NCBI RefSeq assembly: GCF_003353055.1
Contig: NZ_QKWJ01000009.1
Coordinates: forward strand, 62,001 to 126,000
Reading direction: 5' to 3'
Source of the DNA: Cupriavidus lacunae
GTDB lineage: Bacteria > Pseudomonadota > Gammaproteobacteria > Burkholderiales > Burkholderiaceae
Length of the DNA: 64,000 nucleotides
Positions within the stretch are counted from its first letter, which is position 1; each line of letters begins with the position of its first letter. Of this stretch, positions 9,937 to 18,427 are shown one piece after another. The position numbers and the translations under genes were made by a program. Under the pieces are notes generated by a model. It made no database searches. It saw only the letters and a program-made list of their open reading frames with translations, and was not told where the DNA came from.

Positions 9937-10479
9937 TCACACGCTGCGCAGGATGGTGCGGCTGTATTGGTTATTGGCCTCCACCAGCGTCGCCAGCAAT
10001 TCCATGAACACTTCACGCTGCGCGGGCTTCAGTGGCGCCAGCATGCGCTCTTGCGCGCGTGCCATGTCGGCGCGCAGCGCCATGACCACGCTCTTGCCTT
10101 CCCGTGTCAGGTGGACATGGCGCGTACGCCGGTCGGCGGGGTTCTCCCTGCGCTCGACCAGGCCGCGGTCTTCCAGGCGGCGCACTACATCCATGGTCGT
10201 GGTCCGATCCAGCCCGACTTCCTGCCCCAGCGATGTCTGATCCAGGCCGGGCAGCACCGACAGCACCGTCAGGATGGCGTACTGCACCGGGGTGATGTTG
10301 GGCGACTGGCACTCCTCGAAGAACATCGCGACGTGGATCTGGTGAAGCCGCCGCACGAGAAACCCCGGGCGTGCCCACAGCAGCTCCTTTGCCGGGTCCG
10401 GATCCGACATCGCCGCCGTCACACCGTCACCGTCACTTGCCGCGTTACGCCTGGTTCTCGTTGCCATCGCCATCACCAT
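9937..10479 (-). CDS. MarR-family transcriptional regulator
   Basis: Winged-helix DNA-binding regulator of 180 residues. The core matches MarR proteins: N-I-T-P-V-Q-Y-A-I-L-T-V-L before the DNA-binding region, the recognition helix around D-R-T-T-T-M-D-V-V-R-R-L-E-D-R-G, and the wing with E-N-P-A-D-R-R-T-R. Start candidates are 10479, 10473 and 10467; all lie just inside a partial TCAGCATAC operator at 10484-10495, which suggests autoregulation. MarR proteins next to aromatic operons usually repress until the substrate or its CoA ester binds; here that is inference. It converges on the dioxygenase operon. Confidence 0.88.
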   Translation of the reverse strand: MVMAMATRTRRNAASDGDGVTAAMSDPDPAKELLWARPGFLVRRLHQIHVAMFFEECQSPNITPVQYAILTVLSVLPGLDQTSLGQEVGLDRTTTMDVVRRLEDRGLVERRENPADRRTRHVHLTREGKSVVMALRADMARAQERMLAPLKPAQREVFMELLATLVEANNQYSRTILRSV

Positions 10480-10483
10480 TTTG

Positions 10484-10495
10484 TATGTATGCTGA
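10484..10495 (-). promoter_or_regulatory. Partial operator at marR start
   Basis: Read on the minus strand, TCAGCATACATA matches 10 of the 12 bases of the perfect copies at 1531 and 6389. It abuts the marR start codon, a position suited to autorepression. The second half-site is degenerate. Confidence 0.45.
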
Positions 10496-10664
10496 AAGTA
10501 TATACGACGCATGGTGACGCCTGAGTTATTGGCTTGTCCGCCCCGGCAATTGAGTCGCTGGTGCCGCGCTGGCGATGGGGTTCGGGTCACCGCCTTGCCA
10601 TCCCCGCCGATCCCAACTCTAATAGTCTTGAGTGCCGTCCAGGCAATGGCGGCCAGGAGACAAA

Positions 10665-13600
10665 ATGCGCTGCACCCGTTGCGGTTTCTCAAACCTTGCG
10701 GGAGCCAACTTCTGTGAAGAATGCGGGACGCGGCTAGCCCGCGTTTGCCCGCGGTGTGGAGAAGAAGCCACCGCGGCGGCGAAGTTCTGCCGCGCCTGCG
10801 GCTTTGCGCTGGTCGACGCACCTGCCAGCGTAGCTGCTGCGCCCGCCGCCCCGGCCCCGGTCCATTACACCCCGCCCCACCTGGTCGGACGCATCCTGGC
10901 CGAGCAGGCGGCGATGGAAGCCCGGGGCGAGACCGCGGGCGAGCGCAAGACCATTACCGCGCTGTTTGCCGACATGGCGGGTTCCACCGCGCTGACCCAG
11001 GACCTGGATCCGGAGGACGCACGCCGGCTGATCGACCCCGTGGTGGCGCTGATGATGGAGGCCGTCCACCACTACGAGGGCTATGTGGCCAAGTTCCTCG
11101 GCGACGGCATCCTGGCGCTGTTCGGCGCGCCGATTGCCCATGAGGACCACGCCTTGCGCGCGCTCTACGCGGCGCTGCGCATGCAGGATGCGATGCACCG
11201 GCACAGCGACCGCGTGCGCCTGGAGCAAGGCATTCCGCTGCAGATCCGCATCGGCGTCCATACCGGCGAGGTGGTGGTGCGCTCGATCCGCAAGGACGAC
11301 CTGCACACCGACTACGACCCGGTCGGGCATACCATCCATATCGCCTCGCGCATGGAGGGCATTGCCACGCCGGCGTCGATCCTGGTGAGCGAATCGACCC
11401 ACAAGCTGACCGAGGGCTATTTCGAATTCACAGCGCTGGGGACCACGCACGTCAAGGGCGTGCGCGATCCGCTCGCGGTATATGAAGTGGTTGGCCTGGG
11501 CGCCTTGCGCACGCGCCTGCAGGTGGCGGCGCACCGAGGCCTGGCCAGGTTTGTCGGGCGCCAGGACGAGCTGTCGCACCTGAACGCGGCGCTGGAGCAG
11601 GCCAAGGCGGGACACGGGTGCATCGTTGCGGTAGTTGGCGAGGCCGGGGTCGGCAAGTCCCGGCTGTTCCATGAATTCAAGGTCAGGTCGCAGCAAGGCT
11701 GCCTGGCGCTGGAGACCTTCTCGGTCTCGCACGGCAAAGCTTTTGCCTACCTGCCGCTGATCGAGATGCTGAAGAACTACTTCCAGATCACGGCGCAAGA
11801 CAGTGACCGCAGTTGCCGCGAGAAAGTGACCGGCAGGCTGCTGACGCTGGACCGTTCGCTGGAAGAGCACCTGCCTTACCTGCTCTACCTGCTCGGCGCG
11901 GTCGAGCCCGACTCGCCGCTGCCGACCATGGACCCGGCCATCCGGCGCCAGCGCACCTTCGACGCCATTGCGCAGTTGCTGGTCCGGGAAAGCCTCAACC
12001 AGCCGCTGGAAGTCATCTTTGAAGACCTGCAATGGCTGGACGGCGAAACCGAGGCCTTTCTCAACATGCTGGTTGACCATGTGCCGGCCGCGCGCATCCT
12101 GCTGCTGGTGAACTACCGCCCGGAGTACAGCCATCGCTGGCATGCCGGCGGGCATTACTCCCAGTTGCAGCTGCAGCCGCTGGGGCAAGCCGAGGCCCAG
12201 GAACTGCTGACCGCGCTGCTCGGCGACGACCCCAGCCTGGTGCCGCTGAAACGGCTGGTCCTCGACAAGACCGAAGGCAACCCCTTCTTCATGGAGGAAG
12301 TGGTCCAGACCCTGGCCGAGGAAGGCACGCTGCTGGGCCAGCCCGGCCGCTACCGGATCGAGAAGGCGCCGGCGCTGCTGCATATCCCCACCACCGTGCA
12401 AGGCGTGCTGGCCGCACGTATCGACCGGCTGCCGCTGGCCCAGAAGGAGCTGTTGCAGACGCTGGCCGTGATTGGCAAGGAGTTTCCGCTGAGCCTGGTC
12501 CTGCGCGTCACCGGCCTGCCGCAAGACGAGCTGCGCCCGCTGCTGGCCGACCTGCAGGCGGCCGATTTCGTCTACGAGCGCCCGGCCTTCCCGGAAGTCG
12601 AGTACGCCTTCAAGCACGGGCTGACCCAGGAGGTGGCCGGCAGCTCAATGCTGACCGAGCGCCGCAGCGCCTTGCATGAAAGCTCCGCCCAGGCCATCGA
12701 GGCGCTCTTCCACGGCCGGCTCAAGGACTATTGCAGCGAACTGGCGCACCACTACAGCCTCAGCGGCAACATCGAGAAGGCGATCGAGTACCTGCACTGC
12801 GCCGGCCAGCAGGCGCTGCAGCGCTCCGCGCAGGAGGAAGCCATCCGGCACCTGAGTGCCGCCATCGAACTGCTCAAGCGGCAGCCCGACAGCACCGAAC
12901 GCGCGCGCCTGGAATTAACGTTGCTGCTGACGCTCGGGCCCGCGCTGTTTGCCGCCCGGGGCCAGGCATCGCCCGAAGTGGAGGCCAATTACCGGCGCGC
13001 GATGGCCTTGTGCGAGCAAGGCCGGCAGACGCCCTATGTATTCTCGGCGCAGCTGGGGCTGTGGGCGTTCTATCAGCTGCGCGCGCAGTACCAGGTCTCG
13101 CTGCCGCTGGCCAAGCGCCTGCTTGCGCTGGCGATGGAATCGCAGAAGCCCAAGCAGCTGGCCGAGGGCCATCGCGCGGTGGGCGCCACGTTGTTCCGCC
13201 TTGGCGAGCTTGACGCCGCGCGCGAGCATATGGAGGCGGTGCTCGCCATGCCGCACCCCGAACCTTCGGCGTACGACTTCCTGACGGGCTACGGACGCGA
13301 CCCGGCCGTCCATGCCACCGGTACGCTGGGGTGGATCATGTGGTACCTGGGCTTTTCCGACCAGGCACTCGCGCGCAGCCAGGAGGCGCTGGTGCTGGCC
13401 CGCGCGCGCCCGGATGCGTACAACCTGGCGCTGTGCCTGGTGTTTGCGGCGGAACAGCATCGGTGGCGACAAGACGCCCGGATGACAAGAGAGTATGCGG
13501 AGGCCGCCATTGCCATATCACGCGAACAGGGTTTCCCGATCTACCTGGCCTGGGGAACCGTCCTCCAGGGCTGGGCGCTGTCCGAACAGGGCAATCACCA

Positions 13601-14123
13601 GGAAGGCATTGGGCTGATGCGCCAGGGCGTGGCCGCCTACGAGGCAACCGGTGGGGAACTGGGCATGCCGAACCTGCTGATCATGCTGGCCGAGGGCTGC
13701 GGCAAGGCTGGCCAGCCCGCCGCCGCGCTGGACGTGCTCAGCCGGGCGCAAACCATGGTGGAAGAGACCGGAGAGCGGCTCGATGAAGCGGCCGTGTATC
13801 GCCTGCGCGGCGACATGCTGCTCCGCTTGTCGGCGCAAGGCGCCAGCTCTGCCGCCGACATCGATGAAGCCGAAGCTTGCTTCCAGCGGGCCCTCGCGGT
13901 CGCCCGCGCCCAGGGCGCAAAGCCACTGGAACTGCAAGCCGCCATCAGCCTGGCCCGGCTGTGGCAACAACAAGGCAAGAGCGAGGCGGCGCATGAAGCG
14001 CTGGCGCGCGTCCACGGCAGCTTCAGCGAGGGCACCGATACCGCCGACTGGCTGCAGGCACAGGCGCTGCTTGCGGAGCTGGCCAACCACGGTGCCTATG
14101 ACCCGGGACCCGCGCGCGCATGA
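10665..14123 (+). CDS. Class III adenylate/guanylate cyclase with zinc ribbon, AAA ATPase and TPR regions
   Basis: Large cytoplasmic signalling protein of 1152 residues. In order: a double zinc ribbon (about 3-50, four C-x2-C pairs), a class III cyclase domain (about 95-260) with both metal-binding aspartates present (D103 in F-A-D-M-A-G-S-T and D147 in L-G-D-G-I-L-A-L-F-G), an AAA-type ATPase with Walker A G-E-A-G-V-G-K-S at 325-332, and a long helical TPR-like C-terminus (about 680-1130). AGGAGA at 10655-10660 fixes the ATG at 10665; a longer frame from 10632 lacks such support. This architecture is known in many soil bacteria, usually without a known stimulus. The next gene, an HD phosphohydrolase, overlaps by four bases. 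Whether the product is cAMP or cGMP cannot be told. Confidence 0.88.
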   Translation: MRCTRCGFSNLAGANFCEECGTRLARVCPRCGEEATAAAKFCRACGFALVDAPASVAAAPAAPAPVHYTPPHLVGRILAEQAAMEARGETAGERKTITALFADMAGSTALTQDLDPEDARRLIDPVVALMMEAVHHYEGYVAKFLGDGILALFGAPIAHEDHALRALYAALRMQDAMHRHSDRVRLEQGIPLQIRIGVHTGEVVVRSIRKDDLHTDYDPVGHTIHIASRMEGIATPASILVSESTHKLTEGYFEFTALGTTHVKGVRDPLAVYEVVGLGALRTRLQVAAHRGLARFVGRQDELSHLNAALEQAKAGHGCIVAVVGEAGVGKSRLFHEFKVRSQQGCLALETFSVSHGKAFAYLPLIEMLKNYFQITAQDSDRSCREKVTGRLLTLDRSLEEHLPYLLYLLGAVEPDSPLPTMDPAIRRQRTFDAIAQLLVRESLNQPLEVIFEDLQWLDGETEAFLNMLVDHVPAARILLLVNYRPEYSHRWHAGGHYSQLQLQPLGQAEAQELLTALLGDDPSLVPLKRLVLDKTEGNPFFMEEVVQTLAEEGTLLGQPGRYRIEKAPALLHIPTTVQGVLAARIDRLPLAQKELLQTLAVIGKEFPLSLVLRVTGLPQDELRPLLADLQAADFVYERPAFPEVEYAFKHGLTQEVAGSSMLTERRSALHESSAQAIEALFHGRLKDYCSELAHHYSLSGNIEKAIEYLHCAGQQALQRSAQEEAIRHLSAAIELLKRQPDSTERARLELTLLLTLGPALFAARGQASPEVEANYRRAMALCEQGRQTPYVFSAQLGLWAFYQLRAQYQVSLPLAKRLLALAMESQKPKQLAEGHRAVGATLFRLGELDAAREHMEAVLAMPHPEPSAYDFLTGYGRDPAVHATGTLGWIMWYLGFSDQALARSQEALVLARARPDAYNLALCLVFAAEQHRWRQDARMTREYAEAAIAISREQGFPIYLAWGTVLQGWALSEQGNHQEGIGLMRQGVAAYEATGGELGMPNLLIMLAEGCGKAGQPAAALDVLSRAQTMVEETGERLDEAAVYRLRGDMLLRLSAQGASSAADIDEAEACFQRALAVARAQGAKPLELQAAISLARLWQQQGKSEAAHEALARVHGSFSEGTDTADWLQAQALLAELANHGAYDPGPARA

Positions 14124-14767
14124 CGGCAACCCCAGGCGCCCCTCTGCAGGACCGCTTTGTCGCACTCTGGACGATTGTGGGCGGCACGCGCGCAGCAGAC
14201 GTTTATGCCGACCTGGCCCGCTGCTACGGCGAGCCGACGCGGCATTACCACACCCTGGACCACGTGCGCCGCTGCCTGCATGATCTGGACTGGGCCCGCA
14301 GTGCGATACCGGATGCCGCCGACGTGGAACTGGCGCTCTGGTGCCACGATGTCGTCTACGTGGCCGGCGCCACCGACAACGAGCAATGCAGCGCCGCGTG
14401 GCTGCGGCGCTGGTCGAATGGCACGATCGCCGCCGCCGAGCGCGTTGCCGGGCTGATCCTGGAAACCACGCACGCCGACGTGCCGGCAAGCCTGGCCGGG
14501 CGCTTCACCGCCGATATCGACCTCGCCGCACTGGGGTGCAGCCGCGCGCGCTTCCAGCAAAACGGCGTCCACCTGCGCGCTGAGCGCACCGACCTCGACG
14601 ACGCCGCCTATGACGCCGCCGAACGCCTCTTCCTGGGCAGGCTGCTGGCCAGCCCCCGCATCTACTTCACCGACCTGTTCCAGTCGCGCTTCGAGGCGCA
14701 GGCGCGCGCCAACCTTGCCTGGCGGCTGGCACAACCGGGTCCGGACACTAGAGGAACTCGGCGCTGA
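14120..14767 (+). CDS. HD-superfamily phosphohydrolase
   Basis: Predicted metal-dependent phosphohydrolase of 215 residues (COG4339 type). Metal-ligand motifs are seen as H-Y-H-T-L-D-H near residue 40 and W-C-H-D-V-V-Y near 75. The substrate of this family is not established. The start overlaps the cyclase stop (ATGA), so the two proteins are likely made together; a nucleotide-hydrolysing role next to a cyclase is possible but unproven. The 3' end overlaps the convergent patatin gene by 20 bp. Confidence 0.8.
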   Translation: MTATPGAPLQDRFVALWTIVGGTRAADVYADLARCYGEPTRHYHTLDHVRRCLHDLDWARSAIPDAADVELALWCHDVVYVAGATDNEQCSAAWLRRWSNGTIAAAERVAGLILETTHADVPASLAGRFTADIDLAALGCSRARFQQNGVHLRAERTDLDDAAYDAAERLFLGRLLASPRIYFTDLFQSRFEAQARANLAWRLAQPGPDTRGTRR

Positions 14768-15779
14768 TATCGATGCTGGAGCGCTGGCCGACATTGTCGT
14801 AGTTCCGCGCCAGCCACGTGGCCGCCGCTTCCCGGCCCTTGTCGCGCAGCGAGCACAGGAATTCCCAGTCGGCGTTGTACTTGGTGGAGACCCCCAGCGC
14901 GGCCATGGTCTCGTCCGAACGGATCGAGTGGATCCACATCTCCTTCATCTCGTTGCCGTCGACCTTGCCCTGCTGGATCAGCGAGGTGACGAAGGCGATG
15001 GCGCGCATCTCCCGCATCAGCGACGAGTTGAAGCTGACCTCGTTGACCCGGTTCAGGATCTCCGCGGCCGTGGTCGGCACCCCGTGGCGTACGATCGGGT
15101 TGATGTGGACGATCACGACATCGCGCGTCTGGCAGTGATAGATCAGCGGATAGATCGCCGGGTTGCCGACATAGCCGCCGTCCCAGTAATGCTGGCCGTC
15201 GATGCAGACCGCCTGGAACAGCGTCGGCACGCAGGCCGAGGCCAGCACAGCGTCTATGCTCAGTTCTTCCGGCGGGAAAATGCGTATGCGGCTCGTCTCG
15301 ATATTGGTCGCGCACAGGTACAGCTGGATCGGGCAATGCTCTCGCAGCGCGGCAAAGTCCACATGGCTGCCGAGCACGTCGCGCAGCGGGTTGAGGTTAC
15401 TGGGATTGAACTGGTACGGCGACAAGAGCCGCAGCGTAATGTCGGCCATCGTGTACAGCGGGGAATGGTTCAGGCCCAGCGTATGGCTGCCCTTGAACCA
15501 CGGCAGCCAGCGAAACGGGTTGAAGCGCTGCGCCGAGTGCGCAATCGCCAGCCAGAAGTCATGCAGGGCCTGGCGCGCGCCGTCGCTGCCGCCCTGCATG
15601 AGGCCATAGGCCAGCACGGTGCCGTTCATGGCGCCGGCGCTGGTGGCGCTGACACCCTCGATCACCAGACGGCCGTCTTCCAGCAACCGGTCGAGCACGC
15701 CCCAGGTAAAGGCGCCATGCATGCCGCCGCCCTGCAGGGCCAGCGCCACGGGCTTGGATTGTGCAGGCTCTGGCTGCAT
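14748..15779 (-). CDS. Patatin-like phospholipase
   Basis: Lipid acyl hydrolase of 343 residues with a Ser-Asp dyad. The oxyanion loop L-Q-G-G-G-M-H-G lies at about residues 15-22, the nucleophile elbow is S-A-T-S-A-G-A, and the aspartate is in Y-W-D-G-G-Y. The elbow has Ala where the usual G-x-S-x-G begins with Gly; I believe a betaproteobacterial subgroup has this. No signal peptide is evident, so a cytoplasmic site is likely. It stands alone, divergent from the diguanylate cyclase gene across 140 bp that must hold both promoters. Confidence 0.85.
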   Translation of the reverse strand: MQPEPAQSKPVALALQGGGMHGAFTWGVLDRLLEDGRLVIEGVSATSAGAMNGTVLAYGLMQGGSDGARQALHDFWLAIAHSAQRFNPFRWLPWFKGSHTLGLNHSPLYTMADITLRLLSPYQFNPSNLNPLRDVLGSHVDFAALREHCPIQLYLCATNIETSRIRIFPPEELSIDAVLASACVPTLFQAVCIDGQHYWDGGYVGNPAIYPLIYHCQTRDVVIVHINPIVRHGVPTTAAEILNRVNEVSFNSSLMREMRAIAFVTSLIQQGKVDGNEMKEMWIHSIRSDETMAALGVSTKYNADWEFLCSLRDKGREAAATWLARNYDNVGQRSSIDISAEFL

Positions 15780-15919
15780 AGATTCTTCCCTTCAGCGGCG
15801 GTGACCCGCCATGCTCAAGTGTAGGGAAGAACCATGCATACAGCGTAGGGCCACGCGATCGGTGTGACACACACCGCCAGGCACTACAATGGCCGCATAA
15901 AAGCAGACCGGCTCCTTAC

Positions 15920-17455
15920 GTGCGCCACATACATCACTTACCGGCTCGCCAAGCCGTCTACCGTCCGGCCTCACTGATCGTGGCCGCCAGCCTTGTCCTG
16001 GTCTTCATGATTGCAGCCCTTGGCGCATTCGCCCTGGTACAGATGCGCCGGGATGCCATGAACAATGCCGGCGAGGCAGCGGCCAACCTGGCGCTGACCC
16101 TGGAACGCAGCATCTCGCGCAACCTGCAGATCCATGAACTGGCGATTGGCGGCTTGGTGGAAGCCATGCACGACCCCGCACTGCTGGCGCAGCCGCCGGC
16201 ACTGCGCCAGCGCTTGCTGTTCGACCGCTCGATCAACGCCGAAGACATGGGCTCGCTGCTGGTCACCGACGCCAACGGCACGCTGGTGTTCGACTCGCAC
16301 CAGTGGCCGCCGCGTCCGGTCAATGTCTCCGACCGCGACTACTTCCAGGCCCACCTCGGCGCCGATCACGGCGGCGTGTTCCTGAGCCGGCCGTTCCAGC
16401 CGCGCCTGACCCCCGAGAACCAATCCATCGGCATCAGCCGGCGGCTCTCCGCACCGGACGGCAGTTTTGCCGGCGTCGTGGTCGGCACGCTGCGCCTGCA
16501 GTACTTCCGCAAGCTGTTCGATGGCGTCAGCCTCGGCGCGGGCGGCACGCTGACGCTGCTGCGCACCGACGGCACCATCATCATGCGCCGCCCCTATGAA
16601 GCCGAATCGATCGGGCGCGACATCTCCGCCAGCCCGTCATTTGCGCCGTTGCTGGAAAGCACGCAAGGCACGTTTATCAGCTTCGCGGCCGTTGACGGCG
16701 TACAGCGGCTCTACAGCTTCCGGCGCGTGCCGGGCTTCCCGCTGCTAGTCGTGGTAGGACGTGCCACCCACGACGTGCTGGCAACCTGGTACAAGCGCGC
16801 CTGGGTGTTCGGCACGCTGATCTTCGCCCTGGACGCCGCCATCATCGCGCTCTCGGTGCTGCTGTCGCGCCAGTGGCGGCGCCGGGTCGAGATGGAAGAG
16901 CACCTGCGCTGGATGGTCAACACCGATGGCCTGACCGGGCTCGGCAGCCGGCGCGCGCTGGACGACGCCGCCGACGTTGAGTGGCGGCGCGGGCGGCGGC
17001 ACGGGCAGCCGTTGTCGCTGCTGATGCTCGACGTCGACCACTTCAAGGAATTCAATGACCGCTACGGCCACCAGGCCGGTGACGATGCGCTGGCCGCGGT
17101 GGGAGCCTGCATCCAGGGGCACATACGGCGTCCCGGCGATTACGCAGGACGCTATGGCGGCGAGGAGTTCGCCATCCTGCTGCCCCACACCAACGCAGCC
17201 GGCGCGGCCGCCAGGGCGGAGACCATCCGCGCCGCCGTCCAGGCCTTGCAGATTCCGAACTCGGCGGGCGCCGACGGGCTGCTGACGGTCAGCATCGGCG
17301 TGGTAACCGATGCCAACAGCGCTGGCAACGAGAAGGATTTCGCTGAGCTGCGCGCCTTTCTCCGTGCCGGCGACGAAGCGCTCTATCTGGCCAAGCGCTC
17401 CGGGCGCAATTGCGTGGCAACCTTCGGCACCACGGCGGCGGCGATGGCGTCCTGA
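15920..17455 (+). CDS. Membrane diguanylate cyclase with extracytoplasmic sensor domain
   Basis: Makes cyclic di-GMP from GTP at the inner membrane; 511 residues. A first membrane helix (about 18-40), a periplasmic PDC/Cache-like sensor (about 45-270), a second helix (about 280-305) and a GGDEF domain follow in order. The active-site motif G-G-E-E-F is at 413-417. R-P-G-D at 404-407 sits five residues before it, the spacing of the product-inhibition I-site, so the enzyme is probably both active and feedback-controlled. The start is a GTG without a strong ribosome binding site; no ATG occurs before the first helix. No EAL domain is attached. Confidence 0.88.
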   Translation: MRHIHHLPARQAVYRPASLIVAASLVLVFMIAALGAFALVQMRRDAMNNAGEAAANLALTLERSISRNLQIHELAIGGLVEAMHDPALLAQPPALRQRLLFDRSINAEDMGSLLVTDANGTLVFDSHQWPPRPVNVSDRDYFQAHLGADHGGVFLSRPFQPRLTPENQSIGISRRLSAPDGSFAGVVVGTLRLQYFRKLFDGVSLGAGGTLTLLRTDGTIIMRRPYEAESIGRDISASPSFAPLLESTQGTFISFAAVDGVQRLYSFRRVPGFPLLVVVGRATHDVLATWYKRAWVFGTLIFALDAAIIALSVLLSRQWRRRVEMEEHLRWMVNTDGLTGLGSRRALDDAADVEWRRGRRHGQPLSLLMLDVDHFKEFNDRYGHQAGDDALAAVGACIQGHIRRPGDYAGRYGGEEFAILLPHTNAAGAAARAETIRAAVQALQIPNSAGADGLLTVSIGVVTDANSAGNEKDFAELRAFLRAGDEALYLAKRSGRNCVATFGTTAAAMAS

Positions 17456-17541
17456 CCTGCAGCAGCTCCCACGCCGGTTCCTTTCCTTCCGGCTGTGGCA
17501 ATGCTTGCGCCTCCGTCAGACTGAACAGATCAGCGCCCGCA

Positions 17542-18252
17542 CTATCGCGTCAGCGTCCACTTGTAGGCGTAGCGGTCAGAACGGAACAGCAGTTCGCCGC
17601 AAAACAGCGGTGTGTTCTCGATGTCATACGGCGTGCTGCGCAGGCGGAACAGCGGTTCGCCCACGGCGATACCGAGCCGGCGTGCCACGTCCGCGGGCGC
17701 GGCAACGGCAGTGGCTTCCATCGCCACCTCCTTGAACCGGTATCCGAGGCGGCTTTCGAACAACGACATTGCGTCGTTGGTTTCCAGGTCTTCCTGCACC
17801 AGCCGGCGCATCAGCGGCTCGGGGCCCATCAGGTTGAAATGGGCCACGGGGGCGTCGTCCCAGTAGCGCACCGTGGCAACGCTCAGCACCTTCTCGCCAG
17901 GCTGCAACTGCAGCGCCGCCGCCACAAAGGCCGGCGCGCGCATCATCCGTACCGAGACCAGCTTGCCGTAGGCAAGCTGGCCACGGGCGCGGCCGGTTTC
18001 ATAGAAGCCGGTCAGCGCGCCAAGGCTGGGCATGTCCGACGGACGCGTCACGAAACTGCCCTTGCCGTTGACCTTCTCGATCAGTCCGGCGTTGTGCAGC
18101 CCGGACAGGGCCTGGCGCACGGTGATCCGGCTGACCGCGAACTCCGTCATCAGCTCCGACTCGGAAGGCAGCTTGGCGCCGGGCGCCAATGCGTTGCTGG
18201 CGATCCGCTGGCGAATCTCGTTTTCGATCTCTTTGAACCTGGGCAGCGCCAC
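17542..18252 (-). CDS. GntR-family regulator, HutC/UTRA subfamily
   Basis: Repressor-type regulator of 236 residues with an N-terminal winged helix (P-S-E-S-E-L-M-T-E-F-A-V-S-R-I-T-V-R-Q-A) and a C-terminal UTRA ligand domain. The GTG at 18252 is chosen because a longer frame would begin at 18321, inside the operator region. It is divergent from the GMC-TauD-aldehyde dehydrogenase genes. Two inverted repeats in the shared promoter (18300-18315 and 18334-18349) fit control of both directions, presumably released by a pathway intermediate; the ligand is unknown. Confidence 0.87.
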   Translation of the reverse strand: MALPRFKEIENEIRQRIASNALAPGAKLPSESELMTEFAVSRITVRQALSGLHNAGLIEKVNGKGSFVTRPSDMPSLGALTGFYETGRARGQLAYGKLVSVRMMRAPAFVAAALQLQPGEKVLSVATVRYWDDAPVAHFNLMGPEPLMRRLVQEDLETNDAMSLFESRLGYRFKEVAMEATAVAAPADVARRLGIAVGEPLFRLRSTPYDIENTPLFCGELLFRSDRYAYKWTLTR

Positions 18253-18294
18253 GTCTGTTCCGCCTTGGGCGGCTCCGAATGCTGGATGGGGCGG

Positions 18295-18300
18295 ATTATA
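18295..18300 (-). promoter_or_regulatory. -10 element of gntR promoter
   Basis: On the minus strand this reads TATAAT, a perfect -10, about 45 bp upstream of the GTG start. A TTGCGT at 18320-18325 could be the -35, with a long 19-bp spacer. The operator at 18300-18315 falls in the spacer. Confidence 0.5.
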
Positions 18301-18315
18301 CCTATCATGACAGGT
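18300..18315. promoter_or_regulatory. GntR operator 1, imperfect palindrome
   Basis: ACCTATCATGACAGGT is an inverted repeat with one mismatched pair and matches the consensus of the second site 34 bp away. It overlaps the gntR promoter, suiting autoregulation. Binding is inferred. Confidence 0.6.
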
Positions 18316-18333
18316 AGTCACGCAAACCTATTG

Positions 18334-18349
18334 ACCTGTTATAACAGGT
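18334..18349. promoter_or_regulatory. GntR operator 2, perfect 16-bp palindrome
   Basis: ACCTGTTATAACAGGT is a perfect palindrome. It overlaps a TTGACC (18331-18336) that could be the -35 of the plus-strand catabolic operon, so a bound regulator would block polymerase. UTRA-type GntR proteins commonly bind sites of this size. Confidence 0.68.
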
Positions 18350-18427
18350 AATGGCAGTATCCATCGTCAGCGGCTGCCCGCGCCCGCGTAAAAACACCGG
18401 CGGATCGTCATTCAGGAGACTCAGAAA

